From the NCBI GenBank assembly GCA_004296865.1, contig SCVQ01000590.1, forward strand, positions 1 to 12,070: a DNA stretch of 12,070 nucleotides, read 5' to 3'. Under the pieces are notes generated by a model. The model worked only from the letters and a program-made list of their open reading frames with translations, searched no databases and was not told the DNA's origin. Source of the stretch: Nitrospirota bacterium. Its GTDB lineage: Bacteria > Nitrospirota > Nitrospiria > Nitrospirales > Nitrospiraceae. Each line of letters starts with the position of its first letter. The stretch's first letter is position 1. The translations under genes and the position numbers were made by a program. Of this stretch, positions 1 to 6,674 are shown in pieces.

Positions 1-86
1 CCTGTGAGGCGGCTATCACGAGGCCGATCACGGACGATCCGGACATGCAGCGCAGCATTCACGAGCTGGTGCGCGCCATCTTCTAA
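1..86 (+). CDS. C-terminal fragment of an unidentified protein
   Basis: An open frame enters from the left edge (codons in register from base 3) and ends at a TAA at 84-86. The visible residues run from CEAAITRP to the last residues HELVRAIF. The next 12 bases lead straight into a heptad-repeat hairpin, as expected at the end of a transcription unit. Too little is visible to name a family. The frame is supported only by its openness, its codon use and its position before an intergenic element; it could be chance. Confidence 0.45.
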   Translation, partial: CEAAITRPITDDPDMQRSIHELVRAIF

Positions 87-97
87 CCGGGCAAGAG

Positions 98-180
98 GCG
101 ATGGGCTATAGGGAAGAGCTCAAGGCTCACTCCGCACTTATCGCCCCTTAGCCTATAGCCCATAGCCGATCGCCTATCGC
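98..180. repeat. Heptad-period inverted repeat element 1
   Basis: The right arm holds five consecutive 7-bp words in exact register: CCTTAGC 146, CTATAGC 153, CCATAGC 160, CGATCGC 167, CTATCGC 174. The left arm has the complementary words GCGATGG (98) and GCTATAG (105). The arms can fold into an imperfect hairpin. Bases 103-134 match the reverse complement of 2829-2860 at 30 of 32 positions, so this is one copy of a dispersed repeat. It lies between the partial upstream gene and the lipoprotein gene. Function is unknown; a role at mRNA ends or as a mobile repeat is inference. Confidence 0.8.
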
Positions 181-204
181 CAAGAAGTGCGAAGAGAGGA
201 CCCG

Positions 205-657
205 ATGTTTGCACGACGGGGAATACGCATCATCGTCATGAGCGGTGTGCTGGTTTTGTCGGTTGGGCTCGTTGGCTGCGGGAGCTTGATGCATCCCAGG
301 GCGGGGGAGTTTTTAGAACAAGCCAAAGGCGCCAGCGGGGTCGAGACGCAGATCAACCTGACCAACATGATCGAGACCAGCATCAAGGCGGTGCGCGGGC
401 AGACGGATTATGAGGCCGGGCTCGATGTGTTGCACAATCAGGTCTACGCGTTGAAAAAATCCGCTAGCCAGGTCACCGACGAGCAAGCCAAGACCCTTGC
501 CTATGCCAAGGCCGTGACGCTCAGGCGAGAGGTGGGGATCATCTTCCACCGTCTCTGGAAGACCCGCGAGGACCAGGCCGAGCGGGATATGCACCTGGAC
601 CTGCTGGCGCATCGGATGGGAGAACTGCGCGAGGCGCTGCAAGCCATAAGAGGGTAG
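205..657 (+). CDS. Small putative lipoprotein, unknown function
   Basis: A 150-residue protein with a bacterial lipoprotein signal: a basic start (MFARRGIR), a hydrophobic stretch and the lipobox LVGC at about residues 23-26, so the mature protein should be acylated at Cys26 and membrane-anchored. The rest is hydrophilic, rich in Glu, Gln, Arg and Leu, and looks mostly alpha-helical with possible coiled coil (for example the EDQAERDMHLDLLAHRMGEL stretch). No catalytic motif was seen. I chose ATG at 205 because a GAGAGGA Shine-Dalgarno ends about 5 bases before it; the in-frame GTG at 187 has no such site and would put six polar residues before the signal. The DUF167 gene follows after about 96 bases on the same strand. 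I do not recognise the family beyond the lipoprotein call. Confidence 0.8.
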   Translation: MFARRGIRIIVMSGVLVLSVGLVGCGSLMHPRAGEFLEQAKGASGVETQINLTNMIETSIKAVRGQTDYEAGLDVLHNQVYALKKSASQVTDEQAKTLAYAKAVTLRREVGIIFHRLWKTREDQAERDMHLDLLAHRMGELREALQAIRG

Positions 658-665
658 AGGCGGCC

Positions 666-719
666 GTGCCACCCTTGTTGAAGCGGGTCATGGCATTTCT
701 CGTTTTCTTCGCGTTGTAA
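666..719 (+). CDS. Possible 17-residue hydrophobic peptide
   Basis: A GTG start at 666 opens a frame of 17 codons ending at TAA 717-719, reading VPPLLKRVMAFLVFFAL. AGAGG (656-660) lies just upstream as a possible ribosome site. The product would have a basic residue pair followed by a short hydrophobic helix, typical of tiny membrane peptides or leader peptides. It lies in the gap between the lipoprotein stop and the DUF167 start. A frame this short arises easily by chance, so this is a candidate only. Confidence 0.2.
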   Translation: MPPLLKRVMAFLVFFAL

Positions 720-753
720 TTTTCCACGCTCTCCCGCCAAGACGGTACTTCTT

Positions 754-1053
754 ATGAGTCAGGCAATGATTCAGGAGAGCCCCGACGGGGTCCTGCTTAC
801 CGTGCACGTTCAGCCCGGGGCCAAGCGCACCGAATATGCGGGGCTCCACGGCGAGGCCCTGAAATTCAGGGTGGCCGCGCCCCCGGCCGAGGGGGAAGCC
901 AACGATGCACTCTGTGCGTTTCTTGCCAAGCTGTTTGAGTTGCCCAAGGGCTCGGTGGTCTTGCGTTCGGGGCTAAGCTCCCGGCATAAGCGCGTGTTGC
1001 TCAAAGGCCTGTCGATCCGGCTGGTGCGGGAGGTCTTGCCGCTTCGAGCCTGA
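754..1053 (+). CDS. DUF167 (YggU-like) family protein
   Basis: A 99-residue protein spanning the usual length of the DUF167/YggU family. Family hallmarks are visible in order: VQPGAKRT near residues 20-27, GEALKFRVAAPPAEGEAN near 33-50 (the signature LKxRVxAPPxxGxAN core), then a basic SGLSSRHKRVLLKG segment near 71-84. The family is a small mixed alpha/beta fold whose biochemical role is not established. ATG 754 has only a weak ribosome site; ATG 766 is an alternative that would remove four residues. It is convergent with the peptidase gene: only 17 bases separate its TGA from the stop of that gene, with no repeat element or clear terminator between them. Confidence 0.88.
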   Translation: MSQAMIQESPDGVLLTVHVQPGAKRTEYAGLHGEALKFRVAAPPAEGEANDALCAFLAKLFELPKGSVVLRSGLSSRHKRVLLKGLSIRLVREVLPLRA

Positions 1054-1070
1054 CAATGAGCGGCGCCGGG

Positions 1071-2339
1071 TCACATCAGAAAGCAGCCCGTGAAATCGGC
1101 CAGGAGACATTGCAGCCTGATTGAGACCCGCTCCAGTCGTGTGACATCATTCGGTGTCGGCGCAGTCGGGTCCAATCCCTCCAACCACTGACGGTCTCTC
1201 CGCAGCTTCCAGAGCGAGAGGAATGAGGTGCCGGGAATCGTCGTCTCCTCTGTTGCGGCTCGTGCCACGAGCGGCCGCACACTCGCCACGTCATCGGCAA
1301 ACTCCACTCGGTCCGCCTCGAACCGATAGGGTTCCCTGTCTTCCTCCACGGCGCGTAACAGATGTTGGAGCCATTCGACCGTGACAGCCATCCGTTCATA
1401 ATGGAGGGTGTCGGGCAAGTCGGTCGGCTGGTGGTAGCGGGGCGTCCGACCGGACGAAAGAAGCAGGAACGGCACGGCCCTGTTGCGAAAGGCGTCGTAG
1501 TCGCTGAAGGCGACCTGTCCGATGAACGGAATCTGCTCGATCAGGTGCAGACCGACGGGAAGGATCGTGAGGGGTGAGGCGTCAGGCGTCAGGGGTTTCG
1601 CCTCACGACTCGCAGCTTCCTTGAGCCGTCGGTACAGCCCTGGGCTCTTCTCCGCTCCGGCGGCGAAGATCGTCTCCTTGAGCGGTTCCCAATGCACGCC
1701 GCCCATGAGGTCCATGATGACGACGGCCTGTACATTCGCGAGGGACCCGATCTCGCTCGGCAGGTGGTCCGTGAAATACTGCGAGCCCATCTGCGGAGTG
1801 CGGATGTAGGGCGGTTCCTCGGCATTGAAGGCTGCGAACAGGATGTGGTGATGTTGAAGCGGCGGCAGAGACCGAGCGGTCTCGATCAGGATGGCGGCGG
1901 CGGACGCATTGTCGTCGGCGCCGAGATAACTGCCACCCAGGTGGTCGTAATGCGCGCCGACGATCAGCCAGCCGTCGGTCGGGCCGGACTCGCTTGCCGG
2001 TCTCATGCCCAGGAGGTTGTCGCCCAGGTCTTCCGCAAGAGGTTGGCGATAGCCGCCCAGCGAGGCGAGGGGCTGTAAGCCGGCTGCGTGAAACTGTGTT
2101 TCCAGATAAGCGGCGGCTTCGCGGTTGCCGGCCGTCCCTGGCTTGCGGCCTTGGAGTTTGGGCCCGGCCAGATATTCGACATGGCCACGCAGCGTCTTGG
2201 CAAGGTCGCTGGTGATCGGGAGACTGTGTGGATCGACCGGCATCGTGGAGATCGGTGCGGCTGCCGTGACGAATAAGCACAAAACGGTTCCGAGCACGAT
2301 GTTCCGCCGGCGATGCCGGGGTGAGAAAAGGGCGGTCAA
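1071..2339 (-). CDS. Exported M28-family zinc metallopeptidase
   Basis: A 422-residue protein of the M28 (aminopeptidase Y/S-like) co-catalytic zinc peptidase family. All five metal ligands expected for the family can be placed: His130 in GAHYDHLG, Asp142 in ADDNASA, the Glu pair 174-175 in NAEE (general base and ligand), Asp210 in VIMDLMGG and His303 in RYHQPTD. Residues about 10-30 form a basic then hydrophobic signal segment (NIVLGTVLCLFVTAAA), so it is probably exported to the periplasm or membrane. The start is TTG at 2339, chosen because it overlaps the stop of the upstream reductase gene as TTGA, a coupling arrangement. Residues about 244-256 are encoded by a 7-bp-period repeat (1574-1608) between family motifs, probably a tolerated insertion. 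The C-terminal 90 residues are less conserved in appearance. Its natural peptide substrate cannot be told from sequence. Confidence 0.88.
   Translation of the reverse strand: MTALFSPRHRRRNIVLGTVLCLFVTAAAPISTMPVDPHSLPITSDLAKTLRGHVEYLAGPKLQGRKPGTAGNREAAAYLETQFHAAGLQPLASLGGYRQPLAEDLGDNLLGMRPASESGPTDGWLIVGAHYDHLGGSYLGADDNASAAAILIETARSLPPLQHHHILFAAFNAEEPPYIRTPQMGSQYFTDHLPSEIGSLANVQAVVIMDLMGGVHWEPLKETIFAAGAEKSPGLYRRLKEAASREAKPLTPDASPLTILPVGLHLIEQIPFIGQVAFSDYDAFRNRAVPFLLLSSGRTPRYHQPTDLPDTLHYERMAVTVEWLQHLLRAVEEDREPYRFEADRVEFADDVASVRPLVARAATEETTIPGTSFLSLWKLRRDRQWLEGLDPTAPTPNDVTRLERVSIRLQCLLADFTGCFLM
1574..1608. repeat. Heptad-period element 3, inside the M28 gene
   Basis: Five consecutive 7-bp words occupy 1574-1608: GTGAGGC, GTCAGGC, GTCAGGG, GTTTCGC, CTCACGA. 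The ends are a perfect 8-bp inverted pair, GTGAGGCG (1574-1581) and CGCCTCAC (1599-1606). It has the same architecture as the intergenic elements in this window but lies in frame in the peptidase gene, where the minus strand encodes a Pro-rich loop (residues about 244-256) after the Asp210 ligand. Confidence 0.7.
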
Positions 2340-2791
2340 GACTTCGGCGTCTGGCTTGGAGCTGCGGCGGTCTGATCGGGGCTCGCGTGAGAGGGGACCT
2401 GCCCCACGGCCTTGTGGCGGAGGGCCCGGCCTTTGTCTGGCGTCGGGTCCGTGACCAGCCCGTAGACCTGACGTCCCTCGTGATCCTCCGGCAGGTATTC
2501 CGTGATCGGCAGGCCGTCTTCACGCACGAACAGAAGACAGTGACAATACTTATAGATTTGCATCTCGTCGCAGGCGCAGATCCACCGGCGGAGCTTGGCC
2601 TCAGCCTGCTTGTCCTTGTAGAAATTGCAGGGGCAGAGCGGTTTGCCCAGCTCCTCTATGTGGGCGGCCAGACCGTTGACCACCGCTTCGGTCACGGCGG
2701 GGGTCGGATGGAAGGTGGTGCCGCTCTTTTCGGCAAAGCCCTTCACGAACTTCCACATCTTCTCCAGGCGGTCTTTGCTCGGTGGGTTCAT
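2336..2791 (-). CDS. Ferredoxin-thioredoxin reductase catalytic chain-like protein
   Basis: A 151-residue protein with the full FTR catalytic (beta) chain signature. The spacing is CPC-X16-CAC-X8-CHC, at Cys53/55, Cys72/74 and Cys83/85 counted from ATG 2791, within LCPCNFYKDK and WICACDEMQIYKYCHCLLF. In the known family these six cysteines hold one [4Fe-4S] cluster and the redox-active disulfide that passes electrons from ferredoxin to thioredoxin. The middle motif is CAC rather than the usual CPC. After about residue 115 there is a roughly 35-residue polar Pro/Ala/Ser tail beyond the catalytic fold. ATG 2791 is preferred, with GAGG about 8 bases upstream; the frame opens earlier at TTG 2803 without a good site. 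No variable chain is adjacent, as in many bacterial and archaeal FTRs. It is first in a two-gene minus-strand unit with the peptidase. Confidence 0.88.
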   Translation of the reverse strand: MNPPSKDRLEKMWKFVKGFAEKSGTTFHPTPAVTEAVVNGLAAHIEELGKPLCPCNFYKDKQAEAKLRRWICACDEMQIYKYCHCLLFVREDGLPITEYLPEDHEGRQVYGLVTDPTPDKGRALRHKAVGQVPSHASPDQTAAAPSQTPKS

Positions 2792-2804
2792 GGAAAACCT
2801 CAAG

Positions 2805-2878
2805 GCTATAGGCTAGAGGCGATGGGCTCGGAGTAAGCCGTGAGCTCTTCCCTATAGCCCTTAGCCTCGTGCCTCTAG
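2805..2878. repeat. Heptad-period inverted repeat element 2
   Basis: The left arm words are GCTATAG 2805, GCTAGAG 2812, GCGATGG 2819 and GCTCGGA 2826. The right arm words are CCTATAG 2851, CCCTTAG 2858, CCTCGTG 2865 and CCTCTAG 2872, all in 7-bp register and mutually complementary in an imperfect hairpin. The core 2829-2860 matches 103-134 in inverse orientation at 30 of 32 bases. It lies between divergent genes, in what would be the 5' leader of the FTR message if the minus-strand promoter at 2898-2927 is real. Confidence 0.8.
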
Positions 2879-2897
2879 CCTGCGCCGCATGGCGCCT

Positions 2898-2927
2898 AGT
2901 TTACAAGCAACGCTGCCTCCTTTACAA
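2898..2927 (-). promoter_or_regulatory. Possible minus-strand promoter for the FTR-peptidase pair
   Basis: Read on the minus strand there is a TTGTAA -35-like box (bases 2922-2927) and a TAAACT -10-like box (2898-2903), 18 bases apart. Each box matches its consensus at only four positions. It overlaps the plus-strand promoter almost completely, so the two would compete for the same DNA. The resulting leader would carry the element at 2805-2878. Confidence 0.3.
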
Positions 2928-2928
2928 T
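2900..2928 (+). promoter_or_regulatory. Likely sigma70-type promoter for the VWA gene
   Basis: A TTTACA -35 box (2900-2905) is followed after exactly 17 bases by a TACAAT -10 box (2923-2928), each one base away from consensus. Transcription would begin near 2935, leaving about 48 bases of leader before ATG 2983. The heptamer TTTACAA occurs twice here, at 2900-2906 and 2921-2927, exactly 21 bp apart, so a regulator reading two helical turns is also conceivable. Confidence 0.6.
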
Positions 2929-2982
2929 CCGCAAATTCGCGGCCTCGTGTCATGCGACGGCTCTGAACACTGATAGGAAACG

Positions 2983-5900
2983 ATGCCTGACAAGTCCGAC
3001 AGTCTTGACGATCGGTTGCTGGCGCACATGGCCGAGGTGCTGGACCGGTCTGTGGCCACCGATCTGGTCACCCGTCTGATCCAGGCTGGAACGGCGACGG
3101 CCGTTCTTGCACTGCTCGAAGAACTCAAGGATGCCTCCCCGAAGGCGACGGCGGCCGCGCTTGAGGCGTTGCCGGAACTGCTTCGCCGCGGGGCGTGGGA
3201 GTCGGTGGTGTCCTGGCTGGACCTGGCCGTGGCACTGGCGGAGTCCTCCGGTGCGACGGCCTTGAGATATGTCAAGGAAAGCCCGCTGGTGCTGGGGCTG
3301 TTTGAATCCGCCTCGACTCGTGAGCGGGCGTTGGGGCTGGCGCTGGAACTGGCCGACCGCGATGTGAATGTCGCGCTGGAATTCATTCGGGCCGCGCCGG
3401 CGTTGCTCGCCGTGCTCCCCAATGCGCAGCTGGCCCCCTGGGTTGAGGCAGGGCTGGACCTCGCGCGGCTGGATCACATCCTGGGCTTGGAGTTTTTCCG
3501 CCAGAGTCCGTCGATTGCGGCGGTGGTCCCGATGGATCAGGTCCGTGCATGGGTCGGGTTCGGCGTGAAGCTCATCACTCAGAACAGCCTGGGGAAGACG
3601 GACTATATCGGCACCATGGAGTTCTTTCGCACGAGTCCGGCTATTTTGGGAGATATTCGGGGGGCGACGGTCAGAAAGCTCGTGGTGGAGCTGGGCTCCC
3701 TCCTGGCCGACCGCGATCCGCACCGCGCCATTGTGTGTTTAGCCGAGTCCCCGGCCTTGTTGCGGAGCGTTCCGTCTGAGGCCTGGCGGATCAAGCTGCT
3801 TCAGTACGGGGCCTTGATTGCCGAGCAGGATGCGGAGACGACGCTGGCCTATCTGCGCCGATGTCCGGAGATACTGGCGCTGATCGGTGAATCGGCGGCG
3901 GCAAGCGAGAAGTTCGAGGAGTGGTACAGGAGCGGGATGGAGGTGTTGGCCTACAGTGCCGAAGGGGCGCGGGCCTACTTCGCCCTGGAAACCAAAAAGG
4001 CCCTGGTCTCGCTGGAGCAGGCTCTGAGCGGGGTGCCGCTCAGGCAGATCGCCCGGTCGTTGAAGCTCTTCGCACAAGGTCTCTGCGGAACCGATGTGAT
4101 GATCCGCTCCCTGCCCGATTCGGCGGGGGCAGGAGCAGGGATGGACCAGAGCGGTCGAGTCAGCCAAGAGCCGGTCAGGGCGACGGTCAGCCCGGATGGG
4201 CGGACGATTGCGCTGCCGTCGATTGTGCGGCGGTATGCGTCGAGAGAGGACAACGTCCGGCTCTATACGGTCATGACGGCGCATGAAGCCGGGCACCTGG
4301 AGTTCGGCACCTACAATCTACCGTTGGGGTCGCTGGGGGATGTGGTCGATGCACTCCGGCAACGCTACGGCCGGGAGGACGCGCAGGACGTCCAGAGCTT
4401 GGCGCAGGTCTTCGCGCTCTATCCCCAGCCGGGGTTGGCGCGCGATCTGTGGACGGTGCTGGAAGATGCCAGAGTGGAGTATCGACTCCAACAGGAGTAT
4501 CCCGGTCTCAAGCACGAACTGGCCTTGTTGGCGAGGGAGGCGGTCACGACCCGGTCGCTCCTGCACGGGCTGTCGGTTCGCGAACTGGTGGTGGACGCCT
4601 TGCTGCTGCTCTCCACGGCGGAACCGGGGACGGTCCAGATTCCGGACTCGATCCGTGACCTCGTGGAGCGACTGTGGGCGCTCAGCCAGGTCGTGCTGAC
4701 GCCGAGCGCGGCGGCGGAGGACGTGGTTCGGCTGGTGGATCGTCTCTACGTGGCGATGGATGAGGCCCTCACCTCAACTGTGTGTCAGGAGACGAACCAG
4801 GAGGAGCCGGCGCAGGAGGTTGATCAAGGGGCCGGGCCCAAGGCCTCGGAGGAAACAGCGGGGCAATACCAGTCGGTCACCAACTGGGCCTATCGCGGCG
4901 TCATGAACCCGGACATGGTCCGGGACCGAAACGAGGCCGGTGACGAGGCGGGTGGGTCGGGGGATGCCGGAAGTGTAGCCCCAGCCGCCCCGATGACGCT
5001 CGCACCGGTTGGGTCTGAACAAGGCGAATCCGAGGGCCGTTCCGATCGGGTCCCCGGCGAGCGCCGCAGCGAGTTGGCGGGTTCTGCCCTGGCGCCGGGG
5101 TCGGAGCCGGCTTCCGTGATCGAGCACATGCTCGAAGTCGGAGACGATCGGCGGGAACGTCATGGCGCGGCGCCGTCGCAGGCGAAGACGTTTCTGTATG
5201 ATGAATGGGACGGCCTCATCCAGGATTATCGGTCCGGCTGGTGCCGAGTGGCTGAGCGGGTGGCGCCGGAAGGGAGCCCCGACTTTGTCGAGACGACGCT
5301 GGCGGAGCATGGGGCGGAGGTCCGGTTGCTCCGTCGGTATTTCGAGGGTCTTCGCCCGCCCGGCCTCCGGCGTGTGACCGGGCAGATGGATGGGGAAGAA
5401 TTGGACTTGGATGCCGCGATCGGTCGAATGGCCGATCTGGCGGCCGGGGCGGACCCCTCCGACCGGATTTATGTCCGGCGGGAAAAGCGCGAGCGGGACG
5501 TGGCCGTGGCGTTTCTCGTGGACCTGAGCGGTTCGACCAGCCGGCAGATCGAATCGCAGGGGCCGCAGGAGGAGCGGCGCCGGGTGATCGATGTGGAGAA
5601 AGAAGGGCTGGTCTTGCTCTGCGAAGCGCTGGGGGCCATCGGCGACCAGCATGCGATCTACGGCTATTCCGGCCAGGGGCGGCAACAGGTGGACTTCGTC
5701 ATCCTGAAGGATTTCGACGAGCCGGTGGGCCGGCGTAGCGGCTCGCGCATCGGGGGGCTGGTCCCGCTGCATCAGAACCGGGACGGCGCGGCGATCCGAC
5801 ACGCGACGAGAAAATTACTGGCCAGGGAGGCTCGCAACCGGTTGCTGGTGCTGATCAGCGACGGCAAGCCGCTCGACGACGGCTATGCCGACGAGTATTC

Positions 5901-6093
5901 GCTGGAAGATACGAAGATGGCCTTGCGGGAAGCCCGGATGAAGAGGGTCGAACCGTTCTGCATCACGGTCGATCGCGAGGCGGACGATTATCTGAAGCGC
6001 ATGTACGGCGAGATCCGATTCCTGATCATCGATCATGTCGGCGCGCTGCCGGGGCAGCTGCCGAGGGTGTACCAGCAATTGACGAAGAGCTGA
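2983..6093 (+). CDS. NorD/CbbO-like VWA-domain protein with HExxH motif
   Basis: A 1036-residue protein. Residues about 60-340 form six or seven degenerate helical repeats of 35-45 residues, with the recurring pattern LA-x-D-x(4)-ALEF-x-R-x-SP-x-LL-x-VP. An HEAGH motif lies at 434-438, followed about 70 residues later by LEDARVEYRL, an arrangement like zinc peptidase ligands. Residues about 598-735 are a polar, low-complexity linker. A YDEWD box starts near 739, and the C-terminal von Willebrand A domain carries the MIDAS DLSGS (847-851), an RDGAAIRHA segment near Asp934 and ISDG with Asp960. The last 300 residues resemble NorD, CbbO and CobT-type VWA proteins, which partner MoxR/NorQ/CbbQ AAA+ ATPases to remodel or load metals into enzymes. 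No such ATPase gene lies in this window, and the target is unknown. The start is ATG 2983 with AGGA upstream. Confidence 0.8.
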   Translation: MPDKSDSLDDRLLAHMAEVLDRSVATDLVTRLIQAGTATAVLALLEELKDASPKATAAALEALPELLRRGAWESVVSWLDLAVALAESSGATALRYVKESPLVLGLFESASTRERALGLALELADRDVNVALEFIRAAPALLAVLPNAQLAPWVEAGLDLARLDHILGLEFFRQSPSIAAVVPMDQVRAWVGFGVKLITQNSLGKTDYIGTMEFFRTSPAILGDIRGATVRKLVVELGSLLADRDPHRAIVCLAESPALLRSVPSEAWRIKLLQYGALIAEQDAETTLAYLRRCPEILALIGESAAASEKFEEWYRSGMEVLAYSAEGARAYFALETKKALVSLEQALSGVPLRQIARSLKLFAQGLCGTDVMIRSLPDSAGAGAGMDQSGRVSQEPVRATVSPDGRTIALPSIVRRYASREDNVRLYTVMTAHEAGHLEFGTYNLPLGSLGDVVDALRQRYGREDAQDVQSLAQVFALYPQPGLARDLWTVLEDARVEYRLQQEYPGLKHELALLAREAVTTRSLLHGLSVRELVVDALLLLSTAEPGTVQIPDSIRDLVERLWALSQVVLTPSAAAEDVVRLVDRLYVAMDEALTSTVCQETNQEEPAQEVDQGAGPKASEETAGQYQSVTNWAYRGVMNPDMVRDRNEAGDEAGGSGDAGSVAPAAPMTLAPVGSEQGESEGRSDRVPGERRSELAGSALAPGSEPASVIEHMLEVGDDRRERHGAAPSQAKTFLYDEWDGLIQDYRSGWCRVAERVAPEGSPDFVETTLAEHGAEVRLLRRYFEGLRPPGLRRVTGQMDGEELDLDAAIGRMADLAAGADPSDRIYVRREKRERDVAVAFLVDLSGSTSRQIESQGPQEERRRVIDVEKEGLVLLCEALGAIGDQHAIYGYSGQGRQQVDFVILKDFDEPVGRRSGSRIGGLVPLHQNRDGAAIRHATRKLLAREARNRLLVLISDGKPLDDGYADEYSLEDTKMALREARMKRVEPFCITVDREADDYLKRMYGEIRFLIIDHVGALPGQLPRVYQQLTKS

Positions 6094-6167
6094 TGGCAGA
6101 TGGCGTATTGCCAATGCTCAGCATGCAGAAATCTTTGCCCTAGGCCATCAGCCATGAGCGATCGGCT
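6091..6167. repeat. Heptad-period inverted repeat element 4
   Basis: Left-arm words in exact 7-bp register are TGATGGC 6091, AGATGGC 6098, GTATTGC 6105, CAATGCT 6112 and CAGCATG 6119. The right arm holds CTAGGCC 6140, ATCAGCC 6147, ATGAGCG 6154 and ATCGGCT 6161, complementary in part to the left. The first word contains the TGA stop of the VWA gene, so the element abuts the coding end. The final GAGC...GCTC with a TTTT run (6157-6172) looks weakly like a terminator. Confidence 0.65.
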
Positions 6168-6172
6168 CTTTT

Positions 6173-6571
6173 ATGATTGAACGGACAGTTCCCCCGTGGT
6201 TGTACAAGCTGTTTTCCGGCCGCCAGTATCCCTATGTAAGGCGTCTGGCGAAGTTCGCCAACAAAGACGTCAAGCCCGGGGAGGACCGGCCGGAGCCGAC
6301 GGCGGATGCGATCAAGGCGATGTTCTGGGAGGTCTTCCCGCGCTGCTCGGTCAAGATTCTTGAAGAGGTCAAGAACGGGATGATCGTGGGGTTCGTCGAA
6401 TTGGGAATATTCGAAGCCGGAACCTATCAGGAATTGGTGGAGCACCCGGAGGAGTTTCTGGCCAAGACGTACGGGAAGAAAAAAATCAAAGTCAATTTCT
6501 ACGACGGCGAGAATTTTGTCTGCACGATCAACTTCAAGGTCGCCGGCTGGACCGAGCACGAAGGACATTGA
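6173..6571 (+). CDS. Conserved-looking hypothetical protein
   Basis: A 132-residue soluble protein that I do not recognise. It begins MIERTVPPWLYKLFSGRQYP, is basic and aromatic at the N-terminus, and ends in a likely beta-rich segment (KKIKVNFYDGENFVCTINF) followed by GWTEHEGH. Two single cysteines (PRCS and FVCT) do not form a motif. There is no signal peptide or membrane segment. Codon use matches the surrounding genes. The start ATG 6173 has no convincing Shine-Dalgarno, and the T-rich end of element 4 immediately precedes it; no other in-frame start lies close by, so the start is uncertain. It follows the VWA gene on the same strand but is separated by an element, so shared transcription is doubtful. 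Confidence 0.7.
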   Translation: MIERTVPPWLYKLFSGRQYPYVRRLAKFANKDVKPGEDRPEPTADAIKAMFWEVFPRCSVKILEEVKNGMIVGFVELGIFEAGTYQELVEHPEEFLAKTYGKKKIKVNFYDGENFVCTINFKVAGWTEHEGH

Positions 6572-6577
6572 GGAGCG

Positions 6578-6665
6578 CTAAACGTTAAACGTGAAGCGTG
6601 AAGCGCGGGTGGAGAGGGGACGGCTGTCGGGAGTGCGTTTAACGAGTCACGTGTAACGAATAACG
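6578..6665. repeat. Heptad-period inverted repeat element 5
   Basis: The left arm reads CTAAACG 6578, TTAAACG 6585, TGAAGCG 6592 and TGAAGCG 6599. The right arm reads TTTAACG 6638, AGTCACG 6645, TGTAACG 6652 and AATAACG 6659. All words keep the 7-bp period and the arms are imperfectly complementary around a GC-rich middle (6606-6637). It begins a few bases after the stop of the hypothetical gene and ends at the ribosome site of mdh, so it would be in the mdh leader. Confidence 0.78.
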
Positions 6666-6674
6666 GAGTGCAAG

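Noticed and set aside
98..180. CRISPR-like array or tRNA-like structure in the repeat
   Set aside because: Units are 7 bp without unique spacers, and the arms are inverted; no cloverleaf, anticodon arm or CCA end can be drawn.
1603..2523. Long minus-strand frame overlapping the FTR and peptidase genes
   Set aside because: Arg/Pro/Ser-rich, no motif, and it conflicts with two genes whose metal and Fe-S ligands are intact in other frames.
2950..3723. Long open frame on the minus strand, antisense to the VWA gene
   Set aside because: It is a shadow of the GC-rich plus-strand gene: its sequence is rich in Arg, Gln and His with no domain, and the plus frame has clear repeats and motifs.
4774..5802. 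342-residue minus-strand frame opposite the VWA linker and domain
   Set aside because: Composition is that of an antisense shadow, and the opposite strand encodes the MIDAS motif.
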